This document shows, in pieces, positions 37,969 to 45,632 of a DNA stretch of 61,512 nucleotides (the stretch's first letter is position 1; each line of letters starts with the position of its first letter). Position numbers and translations under genes: made by a program. Origin of the DNA: JBJXDT01 sp046153505 (GTDB lineage: Bacteria; Pseudomonadota; Gammaproteobacteria; Burkholderiales; Methylophilaceae); contig JBJXDT010000095.1 in NCBI GenBank assembly GCA_046153505.1, positions 1-61,512 on the forward strand. Direction: 5' to 3'. The notes beneath the pieces were generated by a model. The model searched no databases, was not told where the DNA came from, and saw nothing but the letters and a program-made list of their open reading frames with translations.

Positions 37969-38751
37969 ATGTTTTCCTCGCGCTGGAACCTGAAAAAACT
38001 TGTTATTTGCAACATTTCCGCATTTATCCTGCTGGCAAGCTGGCTATGGCAACCCATGCGCACTTTATGGGATGCACTCGATAACGCCATGTTTGATGTA
38101 TTTAACGCTCCGTTAGCTCTAAATGGGTTTTATGCCACCATCGCTGCCATTGCCAATATGCGCCCAGTCGATATGGGTGTTGGCCTAATCTTGGTTGGTT
38201 TGTTAATTAAGCGCGGTTTTATTGTAAAAGCCGCTCAGCTACGCCAACTTCTTTTTGCCTTTTTGGTTTTGTTGATTTTATTGCTATTAGCGCGATTTGG
38301 ATTTAATGCGGTATTAAAAGCGCTGGAATGGAAGCGCGCAAGCCCTTCCCTGGTATTGCCAGAGGCAATCCGTTTAACGCAATTATTCCCTGATTGGCAA
38401 GCCCATCTCTATCTAAAAGATAGCTCTGAACAATGCTTTCCAGGGGATCACGCTTCAGTGTTGTTGATATGGGCGATGCTTTGCTCTACTTTTATCACGG
38501 GTCGGGAAATGGTCATTGTGTGGATATTAACCGCCCTCTTCATGTTGCCACGCCTGATAGCAGGGGCGCATTGGGCTTCGGATGACTTTGTGGGTGGGGT
38601 ATTTCTAGCGTTAATTGCATTTTCTTGGGGCTTTTACAGTCCCATTTTAGAGAAGGCCAGCAACTGGTTAACGCGTCTATTTAAACCAATTTTGAACACC
38701 ATTGGCAGATGGCCTTTGTTCAAGAGCTTGAGCGTATTCTCGCAGGCCTAA
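37969..38751 (+). CDS. PAP2-family membrane phosphatase/phosphotransferase
   Basis: This 260-residue protein has about six membrane spans. Catalytic motif 2 reads CFPGDHAS (about 156-163), where the usual P-S-G-H is P-G-D-H, and motif 3 is RLIAGAHWASDDF (about 195-207). The Lys/Arg of motif 1 lie in LKALEWKRASP. Such enzymes act on undecaprenyl pyrophosphate or lipid A phosphates. It ends the tpx-GT9-GT39-flippase run and overlaps the convergent MazG-like gene by 4 bases. Confidence 0.85.
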   Translation: MFSSRWNLKKLVICNISAFILLASWLWQPMRTLWDALDNAMFDVFNAPLALNGFYATIAAIANMRPVDMGVGLILVGLLIKRGFIVKAAQLRQLLFAFLVLLILLLLARFGFNAVLKALEWKRASPSLVLPEAIRLTQLFPDWQAHLYLKDSSEQCFPGDHASVLLIWAMLCSTFITGREMVIVWILTALFMLPRLIAGAHWASDDFVGGVFLALIAFSWGFYSPILEKASNWLTRLFKPILNTIGRWPLFKSLSVFSQA

Positions 38752-39104
38752 CTTTCATACTGTGTATATTTAGCATTACTACCCCGCGCTTTTTCAACGG
38801 GGTACTTTTTAGCGTTTAGTACAATTTTTTGATTCGCTGCTTTAATCAAATCAATTTCCAACACTTCAGCCAAACGTAGCAAATAGACAAAAGTGTCAGC
38901 CAACTCATGGCTTACAGCCTCACGTTTTTCTGGTGTTAATGTCAAACTTTCTTGCGGCGTATCCCATTGAAATTGCTCGACTAACTCAGCCGCCTCTACT
39001 ATCATTGCCATGGCTAAGTTTTTAGGCGTATGAAATTGTGCCCAATCGCGTTCTGCCACAAAGTGGTTAATCTTCGCACGCAATTCAAGTAAAGAGTCAC
39101 TCAT
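38748..39104 (-). CDS. MazG-like nucleotide pyrophosphohydrolase (dCTPase type)
   Basis: This is a 118-residue all-alpha NTP pyrophosphohydrolase. The metal-binding EAAELVEQFQW (ExxE) and HELADTFVYLLRL (ExxD) motifs are intact. It resembles dCTP-cleaving house-cleaning enzymes of the MazG/DCTPP1 kind. I chose the ATG at 39104, with AAGGA 9 bases upstream; it lies inside the end of the RlmL-type gene (8-base overlap). The longer frame to 39149 would add 15 residues without support. Confidence 0.88.
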   Translation of the reverse strand: MSDSLLELRAKINHFVAERDWAQFHTPKNLAMAMIVEAAELVEQFQWDTPQESLTLTPEKREAVSHELADTFVYLLRLAEVLEIDLIKAANQKIVLNAKKYPVEKARGSNAKYTQYES

Positions 39105-40251
39105 TCGGCTTATCCTTTCTATTACTGCCAGCCACCATCCGAATTTCAAATAATCGACACTCTAATGGGCCGTTAAATAGTAGCGTTTTTTTGCTGGGCG
39201 CCAAACGCATCAGTTTTGGCATACGTAAATCGTTAGTTAAAAAGTAAGCATTCCAACCCGCAAACTTCCGCTTGAGTGCCTCTCCCAATTTAGGATAAAA
39301 CGCCGCTAGCTCCTCATCCTCACCGATACGCACCCCGTAAGGTGGGTTTGCCACAACTACCCCGTTCTCGGCTGGCGATATTGCTTCCAACACATCTGCA
39401 TGCGCCAACTGCACCGCCTCGCCTAAGCCAGCCTCGGTCAAGTTTTGCTTGGCCACACGCACAGCACGTAAATCCAAGTCACTGCCATAAATCTTTTGAA
39501 AGGTAGCTGGTTTAACCGCTTTTTGCGCACTGTTTTTAATTTTTTTCCACGTGTCCGATTCAAAGTTTTTAAGTTTTTCAAAACCAAACTCGCGTTTTAA
39601 CCCTGGCGCAATATTAAGCGCCATCATCGCGGCTTCTAATAAAAACGTACCACTACCGCACATTGGGTCTAGCAAGGATTGCCCAACTTGCCAGCCAGAC
39701 AACTGCAAAATACCGGCGGCTAAATTCTCGCGCAAAGGTGCCTCAATACTGGCTTTGCGGTTACCACGCTGATACAGCGCATTGCCAGAAGTATCGACAT
39801 AATAGATGTACTCATCTGTTGTTAAATAGGCGTGAATGCGTACTGCGGGTGTCTTAGTATCAATGTAGGGACGAGAGCCCACACTTAGTCTAAATTTATC
39901 GCAAATGGCATCTTTGATTTTTAAGGTGGCAAACTCTAGGCTCTTTAAAGGGCACTTCACGCCCGTCACTTTCACCATAAAATCGTGTTTTACGTCAAAC
40001 CAATTAGGCCAATTGACCTTATAAGCCGCATTAAATAGGTCTTCTTCGTTCAGATATTTTCCACGTGTAACCTGCCACATAATCCGAGTTGCAATACGGG
40101 AGTATAGATTAGCCTGGTAGCAAACTGACACCTCGCCCAAAAAGCTTACCCCGCCGTCTGTCGCTTTAATACTTTTGGCGCCACATTGATGTAACTCATT
40201 GACTAATAGAGCCTCTAAGCCCCTAGGGCAGGTTGCAAAATACTGATTCAT
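39097..40251 (-). CDS. rlmL: RlmL-type THUMP-domain RNA N2-guanine methyltransferase
   Basis: This 384-residue protein has an N-terminal THUMP domain (to about 165), a Rossmann methyltransferase domain with LDPMCGSGTFLLEA, and the N-P-P-Y catalytic motif of amino-directed methylases (VVANPPYGVR). It matches the N-terminal half of E. coli RlmL, which makes m2G2445 in 23S rRNA, and lacks the RlmK half, as is common outside enterobacteria. It overlaps the genes on both sides. Confidence 0.88.
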   Translation of the reverse strand: MNQYFATCPRGLEALLVNELHQCGAKSIKATDGGVSFLGEVSVCYQANLYSRIATRIMWQVTRGKYLNEEDLFNAAYKVNWPNWFDVKHDFMVKVTGVKCPLKSLEFATLKIKDAICDKFRLSVGSRPYIDTKTPAVRIHAYLTTDEYIYYVDTSGNALYQRGNRKASIEAPLRENLAAGILQLSGWQVGQSLLDPMCGSGTFLLEAAMMALNIAPGLKREFGFEKLKNFESDTWKKIKNSAQKAVKPATFQKIYGSDLDLRAVRVAKQNLTEAGLGEAVQLAHADVLEAISPAENGVVVANPPYGVRIGEDEELAAFYPKLGEALKRKFAGWNAYFLTNDLRMPKLMRLAPSKKTLLFNGPLECRLFEIRMVAGSNRKDKPNE

Positions 40252-41039
40252 TTTGATTCCAGTGCATGTTGAAGCGCATCGTAGCTATTATGCACCTGTA
40301 ATTTATCTAAAAATTCGGAGAACTCAATTTTATGGTCTTTTTCCAACTGCTTAGCACGCTCGCGTAATTTTTTCTCGGTGGTTCTTAACGCGTTTTGGAA
40401 GCCAAACACAATGATATTCCCCGGTTTTCCCGTTGGCATCATCAGCACACAATCAGAAAAAGTTTGCTCAATACGATGCATGTATAAATCAAAGTTTTTA
40501 TCTGAGCCCCATAAGTTAATGACAAATATGCCATTGTCTTTTAGCGCCTCAAAGCAACTATCAAAAAAATCCTGCGTGCAAAAATTTTCTGGAATTCCAT
40601 GAGAATCAAAGCCGTCAATAATCACGCAATCGTGGCTGGCACGGTTATCTAGTAGATACTGCACGCCATCACCCTCAATCAAATTTAAACGTGCATCGTT
40701 TTCTGGCACATAAAAATGGCTTTTGGCAACCGTAATCACTTGGGTATTAATTTCCACCACGTTTTGTGCAATTTCTGGGCAATATTTGTAAATGTATTTA
40801 GTGACGGAACCGCCGCCCAAACCAATGGTAAGCACTGTTTTAATCTGGCTAGAAAACAGCAAAAAACACATAATGCCACGTGAATAATTGAGCGCTAAAG
40901 CGAAGGGGTCTTTAACAATCATGCTACTTTGAATGGTGTCAGAACCCAAATGCAAATTGCGCATATTATCAAGCTCGGTCACTTCTACCGTGCAATCTTG
41001 CGCCACACTTTTATGAATTTTGCGATTAAATATCCGCAT
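40248..41039 (-). CDS. Spermidine-synthase-like protein
   Basis: This 263-residue protein has the polyamine aminopropyltransferase/methyltransferase fold. LTIGLGGGSVTKYIYKY is the nucleotide loop, VVEINTQVI carries the acidic ribose-binding residue and IIDGFDSHGIP the catalytic-region Asp. The start at 41039 lies 14 bases inside the preceding gene; an in-frame ATG at 41090 is less likely. Many single-domain relatives of SpeE have unknown substrates, so true spermidine synthesis is uncertain. Confidence 0.75.
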   Translation of the reverse strand: MRIFNRKIHKSVAQDCTVEVTELDNMRNLHLGSDTIQSSMIVKDPFALALNYSRGIMCFLLFSSQIKTVLTIGLGGGSVTKYIYKYCPEIAQNVVEINTQVITVAKSHFYVPENDARLNLIEGDGVQYLLDNRASHDCVIIDGFDSHGIPENFCTQDFFDSCFEALKDNGIFVINLWGSDKNFDLYMHRIEQTFSDCVLMMPTGKPGNIIVFGFQNALRTTEKKLRERAKQLEKDHKIEFSEFLDKLQVHNSYDALQHALESK

Positions 41040-42930
41040 CACTTTGTTCCATTTCTTTCGCGTCCACTTGCTCTGCTGTTGATGTCTCAATTACTTGCTT
41101 AAACTTACAATGAAGTTCCATCAACAAAGTATCAATATGCTTAATCTCTAACAATACTTTCGTACCCACTTTTATTTCGGGCTGACCTGTAGGAAGGCTA
41201 GGCACTTTGGTAATAAAAAACATGCCATCGATACGCACCAAATTCTCACGCCACACCGTTGCGGTAACTTCTGTTAGTTGCTCTTGAATCAGATACTGCA
41301 AGCACCAATATCGCTCCATCCGCGTTTGAAACTCGTTGTAAGCGTTATAAGTTTGGTCAAAATTGCGAATAATGACATTGAGTTTGCCATCTTTTGCGTT
41401 GTAGGGCGCGTCTGTATGATTCAACATCGCCACCAATTGGCGTTGATTCACCAAATCCACCGCACGTCTTAAGGGTGAGGTTGACCAAGCATATTGCGCC
41501 ACACCCAAACCTTGGTGCGGCGTCGCTTCTGATGTCATAAACACTTTTCCGCCTGTTTGTGCACGGTACACCCCTGCCAAGCCAGCATCTTTTAACATTC
41601 CGCCCCACGTGGCATTGGTGTAAATCATCAATTCAGCCACCAATTTATCCATGGGCGATCCACGCTCACGCGGCACGATATTAACGATGCCATCCACCAC
41701 ATAGAAATTATAGTCAATTTGCGGAGCGCGGTTAGGGTCTGCCTTGCCGCGCGCTACTTCGAGCGATTCTGCAAACCCGTACAAAAACTTCAGCTGCAGC
41801 CAATACGGGTGGCCACTATTTTCCGCCAAGGTATGTTCATTAAAATAGGGTTCTAGACTATCATGACGCAAATTCTCTGCCACTTCGATGAGCTCAACCA
41901 AAGTTTCAACACCAAGCACTTCAAACGTCGGAGTTACTTCGCAATATAAGCTTAATGCTGGTTTTGTTTCACCTGCATTTAGGCTAAAGGGCTGTACGAC
42001 TTGTTCGGGCAGCATGGTGATTTTATTGCCCGGCATATAGACGGTTGAAAGGCGTTTCATGACTTCAACATCCAAGGGTGAATCAACCGTGACCCCCAAG
42101 GCTGGTGCGGCAATGTGAATGCCAACACGCGTGTTGCCATTACTTAGCAGCTCAACACTAAACGCATCGTCAATTTCGGTGGTAGTGGCATCGTCAATAC
42201 TAAAGGTTTTCGCGTGTGCTTTTGGCAAAACGATTGGCGCTTGTATGGGTTCAAAGGATGGAAACTCGGTGCCCTCTTTAAACATCTCGCGCAAAAAAGC
42301 ACCTAAATGGTAATCATGCGCGCTTTTAATTAAGCCTGCTTCAAACATCACGCTCAGCGCCAATCTGCCAGAGGAATGTGCTGCTTCCTCAATCGCTTTC
42401 CACTGCAAGCTATTTTTATCGGGGTTGTAAATAAGACTATCTGCTTTTGCTGCAAACCCTTCTGGCAACGTTTTATTGTTAAGTTGCTCCACCCATTCAG
42501 TCATTTGCAAGGCTTGCAGCTTTTTACGTTCTACCGCAGCCAGCGCAAGCTTCAGTGTTTCTGCAGGCGCGGCTTTGTAACGGCCTTTGCCCTTGCGGTA
42601 AAAATACACGGGGGCGCTATGCACTTTAATTGCCGTGGCGGCAGATTGGATGCTGTTGGGCTTGCCGCCATAATACTCGCTTGCCAAATCCTCAAAACCA
42701 AATTCTGGCTCACCACAACACTCCCACAAAAAATCAATGTCTAAGGTTTCCGCCTCCATATTGGCGGCTTCCATAAAGCTTGCGAGAGCGCCATCAAAGC
42801 GTAACAAAACGTTAGCCGCCTTAATTTTGATGCGTTTGCCACTGGACGATTCCACTTGTAACGAGGCATCCGTCTCGCTCATTACGCTAGCGACTTTGAA
42901 GCCGCCATCTTCTTCATAAAATACGTTCAT
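41026..42930 (-). CDS. RNB-domain exoribonuclease (RNase II family)
   Basis: This is a 634-residue 3'-5' exoribonuclease-like protein. The RNB catalytic centre is SIDDATTTEIDDAF: D246, D254 and D255 match three of the four RNase II aspartates, while the position equal to E. coli D207 is Glu (E252). The later RNB regions (MPGNKITMLPE and YAWSTSPLRRAVDLVN) are present. The N-terminal third differs from RNase R cold-shock domains, and a short S1-like C-terminus follows. It is the first gene of a four-gene minus-strand run whose members all overlap. Confidence 0.85.
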   Translation of the reverse strand: MNVFYEEDGGFKVASVMSETDASLQVESSSGKRIKIKAANVLLRFDGALASFMEAANMEAETLDIDFLWECCGEPEFGFEDLASEYYGGKPNSIQSAATAIKVHSAPVYFYRKGKGRYKAAPAETLKLALAAVERKKLQALQMTEWVEQLNNKTLPEGFAAKADSLIYNPDKNSLQWKAIEEAAHSSGRLALSVMFEAGLIKSAHDYHLGAFLREMFKEGTEFPSFEPIQAPIVLPKAHAKTFSIDDATTTEIDDAFSVELLSNGNTRVGIHIAAPALGVTVDSPLDVEVMKRLSTVYMPGNKITMLPEQVVQPFSLNAGETKPALSLYCEVTPTFEVLGVETLVELIEVAENLRHDSLEPYFNEHTLAENSGHPYWLQLKFLYGFAESLEVARGKADPNRAPQIDYNFYVVDGIVNIVPRERGSPMDKLVAELMIYTNATWGGMLKDAGLAGVYRAQTGGKVFMTSEATPHQGLGVAQYAWSTSPLRRAVDLVNQRQLVAMLNHTDAPYNAKDGKLNVIIRNFDQTYNAYNEFQTRMERYWCLQYLIQEQLTEVTATVWRENLVRIDGMFFITKVPSLPTGQPEIKVGTKVLLEIKHIDTLLMELHCKFKQVIETSTAEQVDAKEMEQSDADI

Positions 42931-42984
42931 GCATCGTCAATTTAACTGATAAGCTTCTATTTTACCTTGCTTTGGCAAAAGCGC

Positions 42985-43013
42985 TTGGTTGCTAATGTGT
43001 CTAACGTTAAAAT
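42985..43013 (+). promoter_or_regulatory. Candidate sigma-70 promoter of the CobW gene
   Basis: TTGGTT (42985-42990), a 17-bp spacer and TAAAAT (43008-43013) are present. The predicted transcript start falls at about 43019-43021, the start codon itself, so the mRNA might be leaderless. No Shine-Dalgarno is seen. Confidence 0.4.
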
Positions 43014-43018
43014 AAGCT

Positions 43019-44041
43019 ATGGATAACCGCATTCCCGTGACACTTTTAACTGGTTTTTTAGGCAGTGGCAAAACAACGTTGCTGAACAAGCTATTAACAA
43101 ACCCAAGTATGAAAAATACAGCGGTGATTATTAACGAGCTGGGCGAAGCTGGATTAGACCATATTCTGGCGCAAAATGTAGAGAGCAGTTATGTGGCAGA
43201 TAACGCCGTGTTGCTGCAAAGCGGTTGCTTGTGTTGCACCTTAAGTAACGAGCTTGCTGATACCATGCGCGATTTGTTTTTTAAGCGCGCAGTGGATGCG
43301 ATTCCGCAATTTAACCGCATTATTATCGAAACCACAGGCATGGCCAACCCTGGCCCGATTATGGCCAACTTAATGAACGAGCCAGTGATTGAAAGTGTGT
43401 ATCGCTTAGATGCAGTGGTGGTGACAATTGACGCGGTGTATGGCTTGCAACAAATAAATGAACACGTCGAAGCGCGCAAACAAGCAGCGGTTGCGGATGT
43501 GCTACTATTCACCAAAACAGATTTAGCCACGTCCGAACAAGTGAGCGAACTAAAGGAGAAGCTGATTAGCATTAATCCTGGCGCTACCCAACATAAAATT
43601 CTGCATGGTAAAATTGACCCCGAGTTTATCATTGATGTGGGGCTTTTTGACCCCACAGGCAAACGTGCAGAGCCTGAGCGTTGGTTGCGCGAGCCATTTA
43701 GGAAAACAAACAGCCAAGTAAAAGGGATGCTTACGAAAGGTTCGCATAATGATGAAATTATGAGCTTTACTGTGGCTATGCCCAAGCCTTTGAATTGGAA
43801 AGACTTAAAGCCGATTATTCTGAAGCTTTGCCAATCTTATGGCGAAAATTTACTGCGCTTAAAAGGCATTATCCATGCAGAAGATCAACCTGCGCCATTG
43901 GCGATTCACGCGGTGCATTTTACACCTTACCCCGCCACCCTACTCACAGGTTGGGATGAAGATGAGCCAATTAGTCGCATTGTGTTAATTGGCAAAGGGC
44001 TGGACGAAGCGGCGATTAGAAAAATGTTAACGCAGTTTTAG
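43019..44041 (+). CDS. CobW/COG0523-family metallochaperone GTPase
   Basis: This is a 340-residue GTPase of the CobW/YjiA/ZigA group, which deliver metals to proteins. The Walker A loop GFLGSGKTT is at 12-20, the metal-binding C-x-C-C motif at 69-72 (GCLCCTL), and the FTKTDL base-recognition motif and the C-terminal CobW domain ending KGLDEAAI follow. There is no Zur site or metal-enzyme gene next to it that would show which metal it handles. Divergent from the RNB gene. Confidence 0.92.
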   Translation: MDNRIPVTLLTGFLGSGKTTLLNKLLTNPSMKNTAVIINELGEAGLDHILAQNVESSYVADNAVLLQSGCLCCTLSNELADTMRDLFFKRAVDAIPQFNRIIIETTGMANPGPIMANLMNEPVIESVYRLDAVVVTIDAVYGLQQINEHVEARKQAAVADVLLFTKTDLATSEQVSELKEKLISINPGATQHKILHGKIDPEFIIDVGLFDPTGKRAEPERWLREPFRKTNSQVKGMLTKGSHNDEIMSFTVAMPKPLNWKDLKPIILKLCQSYGENLLRLKGIIHAEDQPAPLAIHAVHFTPYPATLLTGWDEDEPISRIVLIGKGLDEAAIRKMLTQF

Positions 44042-44140
44042 TATCAAGCGTAATTTTAATTTGTTACCCAGCGCGCGATAAACTAAAATATCCAGAGTGA
44101 ATAAAAAGCCTGCTTGAATGCTTATTAGAAAGCCCGCCAA

Positions 44141-45043
44141 ATGAAATACCTTATTTTTGCTTTATATGTGGCCTGCATTTTATATGTGCATTTTCGCGGT
44201 AAAGCCAAGTTGCCGTTTTTAAGGCAAATTTTTGACCACTCCTCTGTGGTGTCGCCCATCAATATTTTTATTTATTTATTCTCTAAAACTTCGCCCACTC
44301 TTACTTATGTGCCCGTGAGTGATTTTAAAAACTTGCAAATTTTGCAAGATAACTGGCAAACCATTCGCGATGAAGCCTTGGCAATTGAACGTTTGGACAA
44401 AATTAAAGCAGCCGAAAAAAATAATGATGCTGGTTTTAACTCCTTTTTTAAGAAGGGTTGGAAGCGCTTTTATCTTAAATGGTACGACGCTAGCCACCCT
44501 TCTGCATTGCTATATTGCCCCAAAACAGTCGCGCTACTTAAACAAGTACCAGAAATTAAAGCCGCTATGTTCACCGAGTTACCGCCTGGAGCAAAGCTTA
44601 ACCCGCACCGCGACCCTTATGCAGGCTCGTTGCGTTACCATTTAGGGCTTTCTACTCCCAACGATGACCGTGCCTTTATTAACGTGAACACCCAGCCCTA
44701 CAGTTGGCGCGATGGTGAGGGTGTGATTTTTGATGAAACCTATATCCATTGGGCGCTAAACGACACCGATAAAACGCGCATTATTTTACTGTGCGATGTA
44801 GAGCGCCCAATGATATTCGGCTGGGCACAAGCGGTAAACCGCTTGCTGGGGCGCGTAGTGCTAACAGCTGCGGCCAGCCCCAACGAAACAGGCGACCAAG
44901 AAGGCGGTATAAGCAAAATTTTTGTGCTTTTTTGGGTAATTGGACAATACAGACGTAAGCTTAAAAAATTCAGCAAGCCGCTTTATTTGCTAGTTAAATT
45001 CAGCTTAGTGGTGGGTGTAGCTTACTTGATTTATCGCTGGTAA
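44141..45043 (+). CDS. lpxO: Lipid A hydroxylase LpxO-like (Asp/Asn beta-hydroxylase family)
   Basis: This is a 300-residue Fe(II)/2-oxoglutarate dioxygenase with an N-terminal membrane anchor and a C-terminal hydrophobic span. The metal triad is H156-x-D158 (NPHRDPYAG) and H203 (TYIHWAL), with an Arg for 2-oxoglutarate in the following strand. LpxO hydroxylates the secondary acyl chain of lipid A. Flanking genes do not form an obvious operon: the gap to the CobW gene is 99 bases. Confidence 0.85.
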   Translation: MKYLIFALYVACILYVHFRGKAKLPFLRQIFDHSSVVSPINIFIYLFSKTSPTLTYVPVSDFKNLQILQDNWQTIRDEALAIERLDKIKAAEKNNDAGFNSFFKKGWKRFYLKWYDASHPSALLYCPKTVALLKQVPEIKAAMFTELPPGAKLNPHRDPYAGSLRYHLGLSTPNDDRAFINVNTQPYSWRDGEGVIFDETYIHWALNDTDKTRIILLCDVERPMIFGWAQAVNRLLGRVVLTAAASPNETGDQEGGISKIFVLFWVIGQYRRKLKKFSKPLYLLVKFSLVVGVAYLIYRW

Positions 45044-45080
45044 ATTACTAAATTAAAAGTAATCTTTAACAAGAAAACTA

Positions 45081-45632
45081 ATGGAAAATTATTATTCGTT
45101 TATTGGTGGAAATAATGGCAAATGGCTTGTTACTAGCAACACTGCTATTGTTGGTTCGCCTATGGAAGACGTAAAAAACATCGAAGTCATCAATCTACCC
45201 TCGGCCTGTATAAATGACCAAGGCACTTGGATTCTACAGGGCTTTACAAGCAATGTTCGTTATGCTGACAGAAATGAGATTACTAAATTGCGCGCAAAGC
45301 AAGAAGTATTGAATAGACCAGATTCGATTTGCGCTGCCCTTATCCCTATTAAAAAAACTGCAGAATGGTGGAATTTAAGTCAAGATGAGCGCCGCGCAAT
45401 CTTTGAAGAGCAATCGCATCATACTGAAATTGGGCTAAGATACCTACCTCAAATTGCTCGACAACTACACCACAGTAGAGACCTTGGCGAACCATTCGAT
45501 TTTTTAACTTGGTTCGAATTTTCCCCAGATTACATATCGGATTTCGAAAAACTACTCTCAAATTTACGTGCGACAAAAGAGTGGGGTTATGTTGAGCGTG
45601 AAATTGATATTAGACTTAAAAAAATCGGTTAA
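45081..45632 (+). CDS. cld: Chlorite dismutase family haem protein, short dimeric type
   Basis: The 183-residue protein matches the short dimeric chlorite dismutases, typified by the 183-residue enzyme of Nitrobacter winogradskyi. The core runs from WWNLSQDERRAIFEE through HHTEIGLRYLPQIARQL to EPFDFLTWFEF and WGYVEREIDIRL. By my alignment from memory H114 is the proximal haem ligand and R127 the distal catalytic Arg, both at the same residue numbers as in that enzyme. HemQ-type relatives lack this Arg. The expected reaction is chlorite to chloride and O2. No perchlorate or chlorate reductase genes are nearby, so detoxification or another peroxidase-like role is possible. It ends in a TTAA overlap with hrpA. 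Confidence 0.85.
   Translation: MENYYSFIGGNNGKWLVTSNTAIVGSPMEDVKNIEVINLPSACINDQGTWILQGFTSNVRYADRNEITKLRAKQEVLNRPDSICAALIPIKKTAEWWNLSQDERRAIFEEQSHHTEIGLRYLPQIARQLHHSRDLGEPFDFLTWFEFSPDYISDFEKLLSNLRATKEWGYVEREIDIRLKKIG

Noticed and set aside
43189..43785. 198-codon minus-strand frame inside the CobW gene
   Set aside because: It is antisense to conserved GTPase motifs and gives a Ser/Thr-rich product.
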